The position numbers were made by a program, and so were the translations under genes. Shown here one piece after another: positions 33,401-53,120 of a stretch of DNA of 62,500 bases. Location of the stretch: the NCBI GenBank assembly GCA_020137815.1, contig CM035358.1, forward strand, positions 7,694,070 through 7,756,569. Direction: 5' to 3'. The stretch's first letter is position 1, and every line of letters begins with the position of its first letter. This stretch comes from Hormiphora californensis. Lineage: Eukaryota > Ctenophora > Tentaculata > Cydippida > Pleurobrachiidae. Below the pieces are notes generated by a model. It was given only the letters and a program-made list of their open reading frames with translations, made no database searches and was not told where the DNA came from.

Positions 33401-35523
33401 GCGCGAAGTTCGCGAGGCGACCCGAGGGGTTATTTCGTAACCAATATGTTTGTAGGGTTTGTGTACTGCATGTAGCCCAAAAATACGCTGTCTCAGAAAA
33501 TATGCAGTTAAGATTCTAATAGTTTAAAATGATATGATCATTTAGGATGCAACCCCGCTCGATTTTTATACCGTTTATATCCCCCACAATCTTACAATTA
33601 TCGTTTAACATGCATAATGGGTTCGCAGAGCCCTCAAAAATGCATACCTTTCTTGAACGGGGGATCTTTCTCTCACAAATACATAATATTAAACGGTACA
33701 AAGAATCCCGCGAAGAATATTCTGACTAGTTTGTATATTTTCTATTAACCTGTCAGAACAATAACTCCCGGGGGGGTCTTGCTCCACTCACAGGAGAGGA
33801 GGGGGCTAGATCTTGCTCCACTGTATAGTTTGACAGGTTTATATCGTCCCATCAAGGGGCGTGTGATCAAACTATCAACTTCCATTTTGATAAGTAAATT
33901 AATCATAACCCCATTTCCCAGACTTTACAAGAACTCCCCCCCCCCCCACTAAACAACTATCCCCCACCCCAGGCTGTTCAAGCACCCCCTGCACAATGAT
34001 CCCAAGTTAGAGGACACCCCCCCCCCCAACTAACCCCCCTCCCCCACTAAACAACTACCTCCCAGGCTGTACAAGCACCCCCTACACAATGATCCCAAGT
34101 TAGAGGAAACGTATGAGTTATGCGAGAAGAAGAACAACCTGGCTATCAGGTGTAGGGACACGAAACAGGAGCTACGAGACGCACGAACAGGTATTACATA
34201 GTCACGTGATCGGATTATGCACGTGATCGGATTATAATGCACGTGATCAGAATTTGTTATCTGTAGTACGTGATCAGTGGTTAAATATCCACTCCTGACA
34301 ATTATTTTCTTCTTTTTTTATACCTTATCATTTCCAAGTCAAATACCTTATCATTTCAAGATAAAAAAGACTGCTCCTTCATAAACAAATCTGTTTCAGT
34401 GTTACAGCTTGATGAGCTGAAATCAAGGAAGAGAGTTTTAAGAAGATTAGGGTACTGTAACAACGCTGATGTTATCGAGACCAAGGGGAGGGTGGCTTGT
34501 GAAATCTCAACTGGTAATTAGCTAATTATTAATTAGGATGGTACATAGATTTAGTTAGGATGAAATTCTTTCGATCCTTTCAGGAAATTGGTTTCTCTAA
34601 TTTAATATTTCAGGTCAAGAGTTGGCGTTAGCAGAGCTGATATTCAACGGATCCTTCAATGATCTAGATCCAGCTGTTATAGCAGCTGTTCTGAGCTGTT
34701 TTGTATTTGAGGAAGGAGTGAAGGATGCACCAGAGCTTACTAAGGAGAGTCTAAAAGGTAATGAATAGGAGCTGGAAGCACTGAATATTATCTTTTGATA
34801 GTTATTGATCCACCCTTACCTACTCATTAGTATATATGTCAAAAAGGTAATTGTATATAGGGGCACGAGGTAAATGACCTGTTCTAAAGGGATTGATTAA
34901 CACCCCTCCCTTCTTCCATCAGGTCCGTACCGGCAGGTTCAGGAGGTGGCACGACGTATTGCCCAAGTTGAGAACGAGTGTAAATTGGAAACCAACGTTG
35001 AGGAGTATGTAGGAAAGTTCAAATGGGAGCTGATGGAAGTTACACACGCTTGGGCTAGCGTAAGTTTGGAAAACTCATTTTTTGCTCCTTCATAAATCTA
35101 TCTATTCGGCAAGAATTGCTCCTTTATAAAACAAACTATCCACATTATAGGGTGCAAAGTTCCACGACATATGCAAGATGACACCTGTATTTGAGGGTAG
35201 CATTATTCGAGTGATGAGGAGGCTTGAAGAATTGATTCGACAGATGATCAACGCTGCAAAAGCAATCGGTAATGTCACGTGATTTTTAGGTCATAATTTG
35301 AATCTTGAATCTTGATTATTAGGGCTTGGGATCGAAGAATCACCCTTGCAGTATACTTACAACAAGTCCCCAGAACTTCTTTACAACTTGTTTAGCAACC
35401 TGTTATTCCCAGATATTCGATACAATTTTGTTTCCAGGTAACAACGATTTAGAAGTGAAGTTTAGTGACGCCAGCCTCGCAATTAAGAGGGATATCGTTT
35501 TCGCTGCGAGTCTCTACCTATAA
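8499..35523 (+). CDS. MTREX: Exosome RNA helicase MTR4 (SKIV2L2)
   Basis: Ski2-like DExH helicase feeding nuclear RNAs to the exosome (TRAMP/NEXT). Exons: 8499-8631, 9771-9862, 9972-10273, 10408-10519, 10735-10902, 11023-11163, 11559-11678, 11824-11920, 12095-12306, 12838-13099, 13337-13461, 13570-13680, 13909-14033, 19253-19362, [one or more unresolved], 33194-33341, 34066-34190, 34400-34513, 34614-34757, 34923-35059, 35151-35268, 35438-35523. Motifs: AHTSAGKT (Walker A), DEIHYMRD (DExH), [27 protein letters not shown]; arch/KOW start [21 protein letters not shown]-terminal helical domain ending [12 protein letters not shown], as in human MTR4. About 70 residues expected between KQEG (exon at 19362) and NRES (33194) were not found with confidence; that interval holds the giant minisatellite and a noisy purine tract. 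The gene is therefore complete at both ends but unproven in the middle. Start: first ATG, three bases after an acceptor-like AG. Confidence 0.92.
8704..8972. mobile_element. Multi-hairpin miniature element in MTR4 intron 1
   Basis: Perfect 11-base inverted ends (TTAGATGACTG 8704-8714, CAGTCATCTAA 8962-8972) extend imperfectly to about 30 bases. Inside, a second outer stem (acaacaataatg / cattattgttgt) encloses a row of hairpins at 8738-8764, 8785-8803, 8816-8848, 8851-8882 and 8885-8916. The last three have unrelated stems but the same loop region GAGCCTGCGAG. No coding capacity. Confidence 0.65.
9029..9135 (+). repeat. (GA)n microsatellite in MTR4 intron 1
   Basis: About 100 bases of GA repeats with a few AAAG interruptions. 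Here GA, not CT, lies on the coding strand, unlike most such tracts in this window. Confidence 0.9.
9224..9700 (+). repeat. Local duplications in MTR4 intron 1
   Basis: Three small structures. Two imperfect copies of a roughly 80-base unit (gtgacgatcacgtgacct ... ggggaagaaaagataag) lie at 9224-9345. A palindrome with ttttcacagtacac / gtgtactgtgaaaa lies at 9503-9545. From 9560 to 9700 a 20-24-base unit with gtggttagttagatct repeats about six times; related units follow the donor of exon 1 (gtaagtggttag, 8632), so the donor region seeded part of this array. Confidence 0.6.
11464..11529 (+). repeat. (CT)n microsatellite before an MTR4 splice acceptor
   Basis: CT repeats ending about 28 bases upstream of the acceptor at 11557-11558; they extend the polypyrimidine tract of that intron. 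Confidence 0.9.
12309..12495 (+). repeat. (TCTG)n microsatellite directly after an MTR4 donor
   Basis: About 45 TCTG units with some TCTC variants begin three bases after exon end 12306 (donor gttcgatctg). Long frames read through it (repeated LSVC) but are repeat artefacts. Confidence 0.9.
14739..16297. mobile_element. 1.56 kb near-perfect palindromic element in an MTR4 intron
   Basis: The left arm (from AAGGTGGCCCA at 14739) and the right arm (ending TGGGCCACCTT at 16297) are inverted copies of about 700-750 bases each, meeting near 15510-15540. The arms differ by scattered substitutions. Short frames in each arm are mirror copies of each other and look non-coding. It resembles a large foldback MITE. 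No clear target duplication seen. Confidence 0.8.
16330..16790 (+). other. GC-rich, purine-biased segment of unknown origin
   Basis: Composition changes sharply: many cgcg, gagc and agag words and several SacI-like gagctc palindromes, unlike any neighbouring intron. One frame at 16452-16691 gives only Arg/Glu-rich low-complexity sequence. I see no rRNA, tRNA or gene. It lies between the palindromic element and the next repeat block. Confidence 0.4.
16872..19201. mobile_element. Composite repeat element with G/C-run ends in an MTR4 intron
   Basis: Inverted ends: (AT)n-GGGGGG-tgcagccc-A8 at 16856-16900 and T7-ggggctgca-C15-(AT)n at 19172-19210. Just inside both ends lies accaaccataccctg. The interior contains hairpin blocks (ccgggtgaatgcc / ggcattcacccgg) at about 16941, 17714 and 19046, related to one at 14480-14510 outside the element, plus T-rich (TTTTTGAT)n arrays facing A-rich mirror arrays. 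No protein-coding gene seen. Confidence 0.6.
16936..18481 (+). repeat. 773-base tandem duplication
   Basis: The segment starting ccccgcccgggtgaatg at 16936 recurs at 17709 with a period of 773 bases and near identity, including small frames encoding [17 protein letters not shown] in both copies. Differences are confined mainly to the length of T runs in the (TTTTTGAT)n arrays, so the duplication is recent or an assembly repeat. Confidence 0.85.
19363..30331 (+). repeat. Giant minisatellite (about 98 copies of 111/113 bases) derived from an MTR4 exon end
   Basis: The array begins at the donor of the exon 19253-19362. Each unit contains a copy of the last 45-50 bases of that exon (coding [15 protein letters not shown]), the donor AG|gtaagaacat, and about 55 bases of GA-rich spacer (gggagagatagagagaggg, attggggaatgaaagag). 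Two length forms occur: 111 bases and 113 bases (one extra AG). Early copies (19.4-23.9 kb) carry variants such as gtaggaac, acatagagag or cttccaaaag; copies from about 23.9 to 29.6 kb are almost identical. Read as coding, nearly every unit has a TAG in frame (gagagaTAGaga). Long frames on - simply reflect 111 being a multiple of three. It lies wholly in the MTR4 transcript. Confidence 0.95.
30332..32790 (+). repeat. Degenerate, almost pure-purine flank of the minisatellite
   Basis: Fragments of the minisatellite unit (tggctggggt, gaacttccagaagaaggg, aaaacaggaaggt) recur with many deletions and G/A substitutions, then fade into 1.5 kb of nearly only A and G. Pyrimidines almost vanish. It could be a decayed array edge or low-quality consensus from noisy long reads. 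Frames of up to 353 codons here are composition artefacts. Confidence 0.7.
32791..32930 (+). other. Candidate for the missing MTR4 exon (uncertain)
   Basis: Base composition returns to normal here, and one frame reads [19 protein letters not shown], loosely like the family block with ..ISSVRLYIPKDLR.. that should lie just before NRES at 33194. A donor-like AG|gtaagagg follows at 32930. Alignment is weak and the local sequence may contain errors, so I do not include it in the gene model. Confidence 0.25.
33368..33443. mobile_element. Short MITE with GGTAACGAA ends, copy 1
   Basis: Inverted ends (atggtaacgaagtaac / ggttatttcgtaacca) are flanked by an 8-base repeat atatgttt (33360-33367 and 33444-33451), as for hAT elements. 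Related copies are at 38539 and 48427. It sits in an MTR4 intron. Confidence 0.65.
33960..34065 (+). repeat. Decoy copy of an MTR4 exon start with acceptor
   Basis: The acceptor and first about 45 bases of the exon starting at 34066 (cag|GCTGTACAAGCACCCC) are present a second time from 33972 (cag|GCTGTTCAAGCACCCC), about 95 bases upstream. The decoy runs into a poly-C stretch and has no donor. Confidence 0.85.
34198..34256 (+). repeat. Three CACGTGATC repeats after an MTR4 donor
   Basis: The unit cacgtgatcggattata occurs three times starting about ten bases after the donor at 34191. Each contains an E-box CACGTG. Small, but another repeat touching a splice donor. Confidence 0.6.
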
Positions 35524-35757
35524 AAGAACACTGTTTTCCGACTCCCCTCCCTTTTTACTAACTTATTATTCACACGCAAAATGTTTTAATATATTGGAGT
35601 TTAATATAATATCACACAAATGATATATAATTTATTGTACTACAGAAAATGCACACATGAGTGTGTGTATCTTGAGTATATCTCTTTTACAATCTGTGTG
35701 CATGTATTCCTTATCTCTCTACTATCTCTATTATATTAACCCCATATTTTAGCTGAA

Positions 35758-37238
35758 ATGGGAGAGAGGAAAGGGGTTAACAAGTATTATCCACCCGATT
35801 TTGATCCTGCAAAGGTATTTTATAGATCAGGATATATGAACTATGAACGTTTGTAGCTTGGCGCGTTATCAAGTTGGCTGTCGCCAGCGCGAGCTGGCGA
35901 TAGCCAACTGGAGTTTAATCGCCCGGCAGGGCGATTAAACTGGTTTAAATCACGACCCCGAACCCGAGGCGCAGCCGAGGGTGAGGGGGAGGCGATTTAA
36001 ACCTATAACGTGACAAGCTAACAAACTTTCATAGTTTATGAAACCCGATAGCAATTTCACACTAACAAGAGACACAACACAAGGTAAAACACACAAGGAG
36101 TACTGGAAAATAGTCAACAGACGTCCCCAAACTGTGTGTAGACTAACTGGCACCTAGTTGCAACTGTTCCTAACATATTTGAGTAAGAGAGAGGAAGATT
36201 GGGGCTAATACACACAGTGAGAGATATTGAACAGTAAAAGAGAGAATGAGAGAGAGAAGAGATAGGAATGCGATTCTTTTGACTTTTTATGAGAGAGATA
36301 ACATTGAAAAGTGTTGCAGATGTGTTCCCCTCTCTGTTATTGACAGAACTGTGTGTTTACACACATTTTATTTACTCTGAATTTTACACGCATGTTATTC
36401 AAATGAAGAGAAATGCGTGAAAAAGAGAGCGGGACTGTTAAAACGCGAGAAGGGTGTTAAATCCCCCAGTTAGCAGTTATCATGAGCGCGCAAAATGTTC
36501 AAACGACTGTTAAATCAGCTATCGGGTTTCATATAATATTATCTCCTATAACTAATTGCCTATAACTAACAGTTTATCTCCACTAAATCGCGGAGTTTTT
36601 ACCAGGTCCCGAATTATATAGTTTAACAGTTGCGGCAGAAAGAATATGAATTATAATATGATCTCTCACACGGTATAACACAACCAAAACTAAAACTCCC
36701 CTCCTGCAGCATCGTGGTCTTGATAAATACCATGGGACACATCCGCTCCGAGAGAGGGCCTCTAAACTCCATCTGGGGATCCTGGTTATACGATTTGAGA
36801 TGCCCTTCAACATTTGGTGTGGAGGGTGTAATAGCCACATTGGAATGGGTGAGTGCACCAAACAACATCATGGGGATTCAGTTTTCAATTCCCCGTATTC
36901 ATTTGTTTTAGAGTTCTTGACGCCACTCTGGTGACTGGATCACTTGCCTAGCTAGACTGTGTTTCGCGCGCCCCGGGAGGGTTAGAACAATGGATCACAC
37001 GTACCATCAGTGGATCATATGAGACGTCTAAAATTATTTTCAGGTCTTACTTCTTAGACTAAGTCTTCTGTCTTAGAATCCCTTCTCTTTCAGGTGTGAG
37101 GTATAATGCAGAGAAGAAGAAAATTGGAAAATACTACACGACACCAATCTGGCAGTTTAGAATGAAATGCCATCTGTGTGACAACTATATTGAGATGCAT
37201 ACGGATCCTAAAAACTTTGATTATCTGGTACATACCTG

Positions 37239-37300
<62 letters not shown>

Positions 37301-38800
37301 CATCTTATCTAGGTTGTCAGTGGAGGAAGGAGGAAGGAGGAGGGATACGAAAAGAATGACGCGGAATGTTCTGCGGCTCATGGTGAGAACTTGCAATTTC
37401 ATTTCTCAAATTAAGAGATTTTTGGGGCGCATAATTATGGACTCATGGTTTTAATTGAATGGACCCATAATTTTAATTAAATGGACTCGTACCCTCAGAG
37501 GCGGAGGAGAGAAAGAAACTGGGGACTGATCCAATGTTCAAGTTGCAATACAAAAACAAGGACGAACAAGTCGTTATGGATGCTGAACCACTTCTCGACA
37601 TTTTACAGGTGTGTGACTTGACTCATGATCCCCCTGGCAACGAAGTTACCCTTCCCTTCTCGGAGCTAAGCACGCCCTACGAAGGTCGCGTACATCCGCC
37701 CCCTCCCATTCCTTTATCTGCATTTCTATCGACTTCCCCCTCCTAAAACAGACAGATCGAGAAGAGTGGAAGGATGATTACCAGTCAAATAAAGCGCTGA
37801 GGAAACGACACCGGGAGGAGACAAAAAGTGACAAATTCGCTGATAGCAAACTGAAAAAGAGTGGTCTGGCTATCAAGATGTTACCATCTAGTTCGGCCGA
37901 TAAGTTGACCAGTTCTGTTGTTCGATTCACCACAGACAGTAAGTGTGTTTGTGTGTTTGTTTGTTTGTTTGTTTTTATTTGTTTGCTTGTTTGTTTGTGT
38001 GTGTGTTTGTCTGTTTGTCTGTTTATTTGTTTGTGTTTGTTTGTTTGTCTGTTTGTTTGTTTGTTTGTTTGTTTCTTAGTTCGTTGGCTTGGTTGTTTGT
38101 TTGTCTGTTAGTTAGTTAGTCTGTCTGTCTGTCGCTTTGTGTGTCTGTCTGTTTGTGGGCATACCATAACGGCTAGTACAGAATCTAGGTCACGATTTTC
38201 TACAAATATTCCAACTCCGCTTTTTATCCGCACAGGTAACAGTGCAAAGTTAAAGAAGAGGTCTTCTCTCAGTTCGATCTTCTCCTCGAAGAAAACGGAG
38301 CTTCTCTCTACCTTCCGGGAATCGGGGATTAAAGCTCCCAGCAGCACTGGAGGAACGGGGGTCCAGGGAGGGTTGAAAAACAGCAGTTGTTTAATTGTGG
38401 TGAGTAGAAGAATTAGAGAAACATATTTTATAGGGAGTATGTATGAAACAGGTTCGATATGAAATAGTTTGTACCCGATACTTCTTCAATTCTCTTAGTG
38501 AAAGTGAAGAAGAGTTGGGTGCAAACTATATTATTTACCTTGGTAACGAAATTACCCCTTCCAGGCTGGATCGCGGTACTATAATAGGGCACACAATTAA
38601 ACATGCCTGCAAGGTGGGGGTAATTTCGTTACCATGTATTTACCGTTTTTACCGTGTTTTTTTCTGGATTTTACTTGGGTGAATTTTAAATCGTTCCTGC
38701 GAATTTGTCACAACTACCCCTGCGAACAAGTCACGTTTTCCCTCACCATTTTTCCGTTCCACCCCCAATAGATCGAGGAGGGTGCAAACATTTATTTCTG

Positions 38801-38847
<47 letters not shown>

Positions 38848-38881
38848 CCCCCCCCCCTCTCTCTCTCTCTCCCCCCCCCCC

Positions 38882-38952
<71 letters not shown>

Positions 38953-39344
38953 GCCCTCTCTCTCCATTGTTCTACCTACAGAAAAGACGAAAATCTTCCG
39001 GAGAAGGGGCCGCCAGACCATCTAAAAGCTGCTCTGTGTCGAATGACGAAACCTCCCAATCCTTCAGCAGTTCAGTACTCTCAGTGGGGCGTAAAAACTC
39101 TAACGACTCACTCTCTGGTAACATACTGTCTTGTAATAAGGAACAAGGGCCCGGTACATCGTATTGTAATAACGAAGTTGGTGAAAAAACATATTATGGA
39201 ACTCAGATTGAAGATCCTGAAGGACTAGTTAACCCAGAGACAGTGGTAGACTCAGCTGCTGGAACAAGCGGTTTAAATGTGAGTGGTGGGGTAAATGGGT
39301 CATTAGTTTCTGGTTATTCTTCAACTGATGATAGCAGTAGTTGA
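35758..39344 (+). CDS. YJU2B: CCDC130/YJU2B, CWC16-family splicing factor
   Basis: Exons 35758-35814, 36710-36848, 37094-37227, 37313-37382, 37499-37608, 37752-37938, 38236-38399, 38982-39344. The N-terminus [19 protein letters not shown], then [40 protein letters not shown] and [11 protein letters not shown], are near-identical to CCDC130 and include the two CxxC pairs of the CWC16/Yju2 zinc-binding core. Family members act in the nucleus with the spliceosome around the catalytic steps. The middle block [31 protein letters not shown] corresponds to the coiled-coil part of the human protein. The C-terminal third is Ser/Lys-rich and less conserved. Starts five bases after an acceptor-like AG at 35751-35752 and 234 bases after MTR4. 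Confidence 0.93.
35839..36036. mobile_element. Four-stem miniature element in CCDC130 intron 1
   Basis: Outer inverted repeats (aactatgaacgtttgtagct / agctaacaaactttcatagtt) enclose three consecutive strong hairpins: 35872-35909, 35912-35941 and 35942-36003. Drawn as a fold it is a closed multi-branch junction. No coding capacity and no clear target duplication. Confidence 0.65.
37242..37296 (+). repeat. (CT)n microsatellite before a CCDC130 acceptor
   Basis: CT repeats end about 15 bases before the acceptor at 37311-37312 and form its polypyrimidine tract. Confidence 0.9.
37940..38155 (+). repeat. (GTTT)n / (GTCT)n repeat after a CCDC130 donor
   Basis: Begins within a few bases of the donor at 37939 and runs about 200 bases with GTTT, GTCT and GTTA variants. 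Frames reading CLFVCLSVC are artefacts. Confidence 0.85.
38539..38636. mobile_element. Short MITE with GGTAACGAA ends, copy 2
   Basis: Ends cttggtaacgaaattacccc / ggggtaatttcgttaccatg with a flanking repeat tatttac on both sides (38532-38538 and 38637-38643). It lies in the last intron of CCDC130. Confidence 0.65.
38811..38960 (+). repeat. Long (CT)n / poly-C tract before the last CCDC130 acceptor
   Basis: About 150 bases of CT repeats interrupted by two C runs, ending about 20-30 bases before the acceptor at 38980-38981. Confidence 0.9.
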
Positions 39345-39646
39345 CAGTGACGTCACGTGACTAATAGTAACCATGGTAACCAACATATGGTTACCATGGT
39401 TACTAACTAATGGTTACCATAGTTTACTTCTTAACTCAAATATGTACACAGAAGAAATTCGAAAAGTTTTTGTGTCTGTGTATAATTTTAGTTACTTTTT
39501 CAGAAGATTTAGTTATTTATTCTTGTCAATACGTTTTTTAGACCGAAACCACTCTGCGTTTTTATCAGCACCCGTTCAACCCAAAATAATGCCTTTTCCA
39601 TGTTTTTAGCTGATGACATCATAGCCGTGTGACGTCACGTGTTACC

Positions 39647-50730
<11,084 letters not shown>

Positions 50731-51014
50731 AGTGGTATGGTAGTTTGTTTGTTGGTTATTTTAACATGAAACTATAGCAATTTTATATTTTAAATTATAC
50801 TGTTCTCTTTTTAAATTTACAATGACGTTTTACAATTAATTACTCGTGTACCGGTTGTCGTTTTGTCTTATTAGACTCCTGGTATGCCCCATCTAAACCC
50901 CCTTCTAAAGTTCTACTACTAATTTCACTCCCACAGTATTACACCCTAATTTCACTACTATCTAACACAATTTCCAGTACCTATATTAACTTCATTCCCT
51001 GTTCCCAGCTAGCC

Positions 51015-51422
51015 ATGTCAGAAAGTAGGATTCGTGCAGTTTTTGCCCGCTACTCCGACCCCGCTACAGGCATCCTACCTCTGGAACACTTCAAAGAAGC
51101 ATCAATTGCTCTCACTGGATCAAAACCAACCAAACGAACTGTAATAAGTCTCTACACTGAGTTACCCGTGATGGACGAAGATACTTTCATTCGTCTTCAG
51201 CTGACCTCCCTTCCCACAGATCATAGACTTGCTAAAGAGGTATTCCAGGCACTAGATTGGAGCTGCAATGGGTTCATTACCCGGTCTGATTTTGTGAGAG
51301 GAGTTAGAGAGGTCATGCCAAGGTTTACTGGGGCTGGGGAGTTGTTTGATAAGGTGGACTGGGATAGTGATGGGAGGGTGAGTTGGAGGGAGTTCTTGGG
51401 TGTCATGGGAGACGGAGTTTAG
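51015..51422 (+). CDS. EFCAB11: EF-hand protein, EFCAB11-like
   Basis: One uninterrupted 135-codon frame. It resembles EFCAB11 and calmodulin-like proteins in length and in the order of EF-hand helices. Only the last loop is canonical: DWDSDGRVSWRE, with Asp at positions 1, 3 and 5, Gly at 6 and Glu at 12. The preceding loop DWSCNGFITRSD keeps some ligands; the N-terminal loops have lost them. It therefore likely binds one or two calcium ions. The role of EFCAB11 is poorly known. ATG lies six bases after an acceptor-like tcccag (51003-51008) and 284 bases after HINFP. Confidence 0.7.
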   Translation: MSESRIRAVFARYSDPATGILPLEHFKEASIALTGSKPTKRTVISLYTELPVMDEDTFIRLQLTSLPTDHRLAKEVFQALDWSCNGFITRSDFVRGVREVMPRFTGAGELFDKVDWDSDGRVSWREFLGVMGDGV

Positions 51423-51717
51423 GTGTTATCTGTGGCGTCATGGAATGATGGTTGTCATGGTAACAAACAAGCCAGAGTAACGGTAGTCACACCGGTTACC
51501 ATGGGTACAATTGTGTGTGGGTGAGTGAAACTTTTTATCAAATGTATACTGTATAAACATTGTATTATAGACCATGTACATTTTAACCCTATTTTATTAT
51601 TAGTCATGTTACATCGATTATATCGCTTGTTTTCCTTGATGTCCCCCTCCCCCATTTTCCACAGCAGCGTGGCTATTTCCCCCGTTCTTTTTAATAGTTT
51701 CTCGCCTGGCCTCGTTC

Positions 51718-52510
51718 TAGTAGAGTCGATAACTACATCGACCTCTCCCAATTGTTCCAGTTTTTGTCACATCTGTTTGGAGCCTCGACACGACCTCTAA
51801 ACAGGTGTTACTTTTTCACAAACTGTTTTCATCTTGGTGTAATCAGCATTTGAAATGTTGCTGATCATAACAAAAACCTAACTATTTTTTTTCAACTTGG
51901 GGTAAAACCATGGGTGTCAAAAGTTAGCTCTAGGTCCCCTGAGTAACCATCCGGAGACTCTAAGAGATATTTCAAGCCGTTCTCCTGTAATCATTAATCC
52001 CGGTAGAGCACATATTTGAGTATGAACGTACGTGCAATTGCCTACAACCTCAACTTTAATGTATAACGTTAATGTGTGTCTCTCTCTTTTCTCCCCCTTG
52101 AGAAAGAGTTATCTCGCGCGGCGCAACCGCACGTGCGGTTTTTCCAGAGAGAGTGAGAGACATACAATAACATGTAAACAGCCTGCCAGCGCTCACGTAC
52201 GTCCGCATTGTATTTTTTTCTCCACCGGGATTAATGATTACGGGAGAACGGCTTGAAATATCTCTTAGAGTCTCCGGATGGTTACTCAGGGGATCTAGAG
52301 CTAACTTTTGACACCCATGGTTTTACCCCAAGTTGAAAAAAAATAGTTAGGTTTTTGTTATGATCAGCAACATTTCAAATGCTGATTACACCAAGATGAA
52401 AACAGTTTGTGAAAAAGTAACACCTGTTTAGAGGTCCTGTCGAGGCTCCAAACAGATGTGACAAAAACTGGAACAATTGGGAGAGGTCGATGTAGTTATC
52501 GACTCTACTA
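51718..52510. mobile_element. 0.8 kb palindromic element with TA flanks
   Basis: Left arm TAGTAGAGTCGATAACTACA and right arm (reverse complement, ending at 52510) are inverted copies of about 300 bases around a 200-base loop (52020-52220). TA at both outer edges fits Tc1/mariner-type target duplication. No coding capacity. It fills the gap between the EF-hand gene and GCN2. Confidence 0.75.
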
Positions 52511-52874
52511 TTCCCTTGAGCTAGTTAGAAGAAATCACTACTGTGTTTTAGTGTTCTGACAGCTGCCAACCACCCCCTCCCTCCTCTAATAAACATCTTC
52601 GTAATACGCAGCTATAGTTTAACAGCTAAATCCCTGGCCCCCTTTCAACTGAGGTAACAGCTTTCACTGTGTTGCCTGCCGCGGAGTGTTTACTAGCTAA
52701 ATCCCTCAAAAAGCCCCCTTTTAACTGTCCCCACTACTTTAAATATGACAGTTTACTGTTAACCCTCTCTTTTTACAGCTCCGCTAACTACTCCCTAACA
52801 ACTAAAACCGTTTACCCATAACCACCTCCCCTCCGCTGTTAACCTCTTCTTCCCCCCCCCCCTCTCTCTCCCAT

Positions 52875-52875
52875 C

Positions 52876-52942
<67 letters not shown>

Positions 52943-52954
52943 CTCTCTCTCTCT
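52875..52954 (+). repeat. (CT)n microsatellite upstream of the GCN2 start
   Basis: About 80 bases of CT ending ten bases before an acceptor-like tttatag (52965), just upstream of the GCN2 start codon. Confidence 0.9.
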
Positions 52955-52968
52955 CTACTTTATAGCGA

Positions 52969-52986
52969 ATGTCACGGTTTTTATGA
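52969..52986 (+). promoter_or_regulatory. Five-codon upstream frame overlapping the GCN2 start
   Basis: ATG-TCA-CGG-TTT-TTA-TGA runs from 52969 to 52986; its stop overlaps the GCN2 start as ATGA (52983-52986). It begins four bases after the acceptor-like AG at 52964-52965, so it would be in the mature leader if that site is used. A regulatory role is inference. Confidence 0.45.
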
Positions 52987-53083
52987 GTTATGACCACAGT
53001 TCAGTTTCAAATGGGGAAAACGCCGTACAAGGTAACTATGAAATGAAATTTGAAATGATTGAATTTTAGTAGGCCATGTCACC

Positions 53084-53120
<37 letters not shown>

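Noticed and set aside
38705-39228. Long frames through CT tracts (SLSLSL)
   Set aside because: Microsatellite translations; the real CCDC130 exon starts at 38982 in a frame set by the splice junction.
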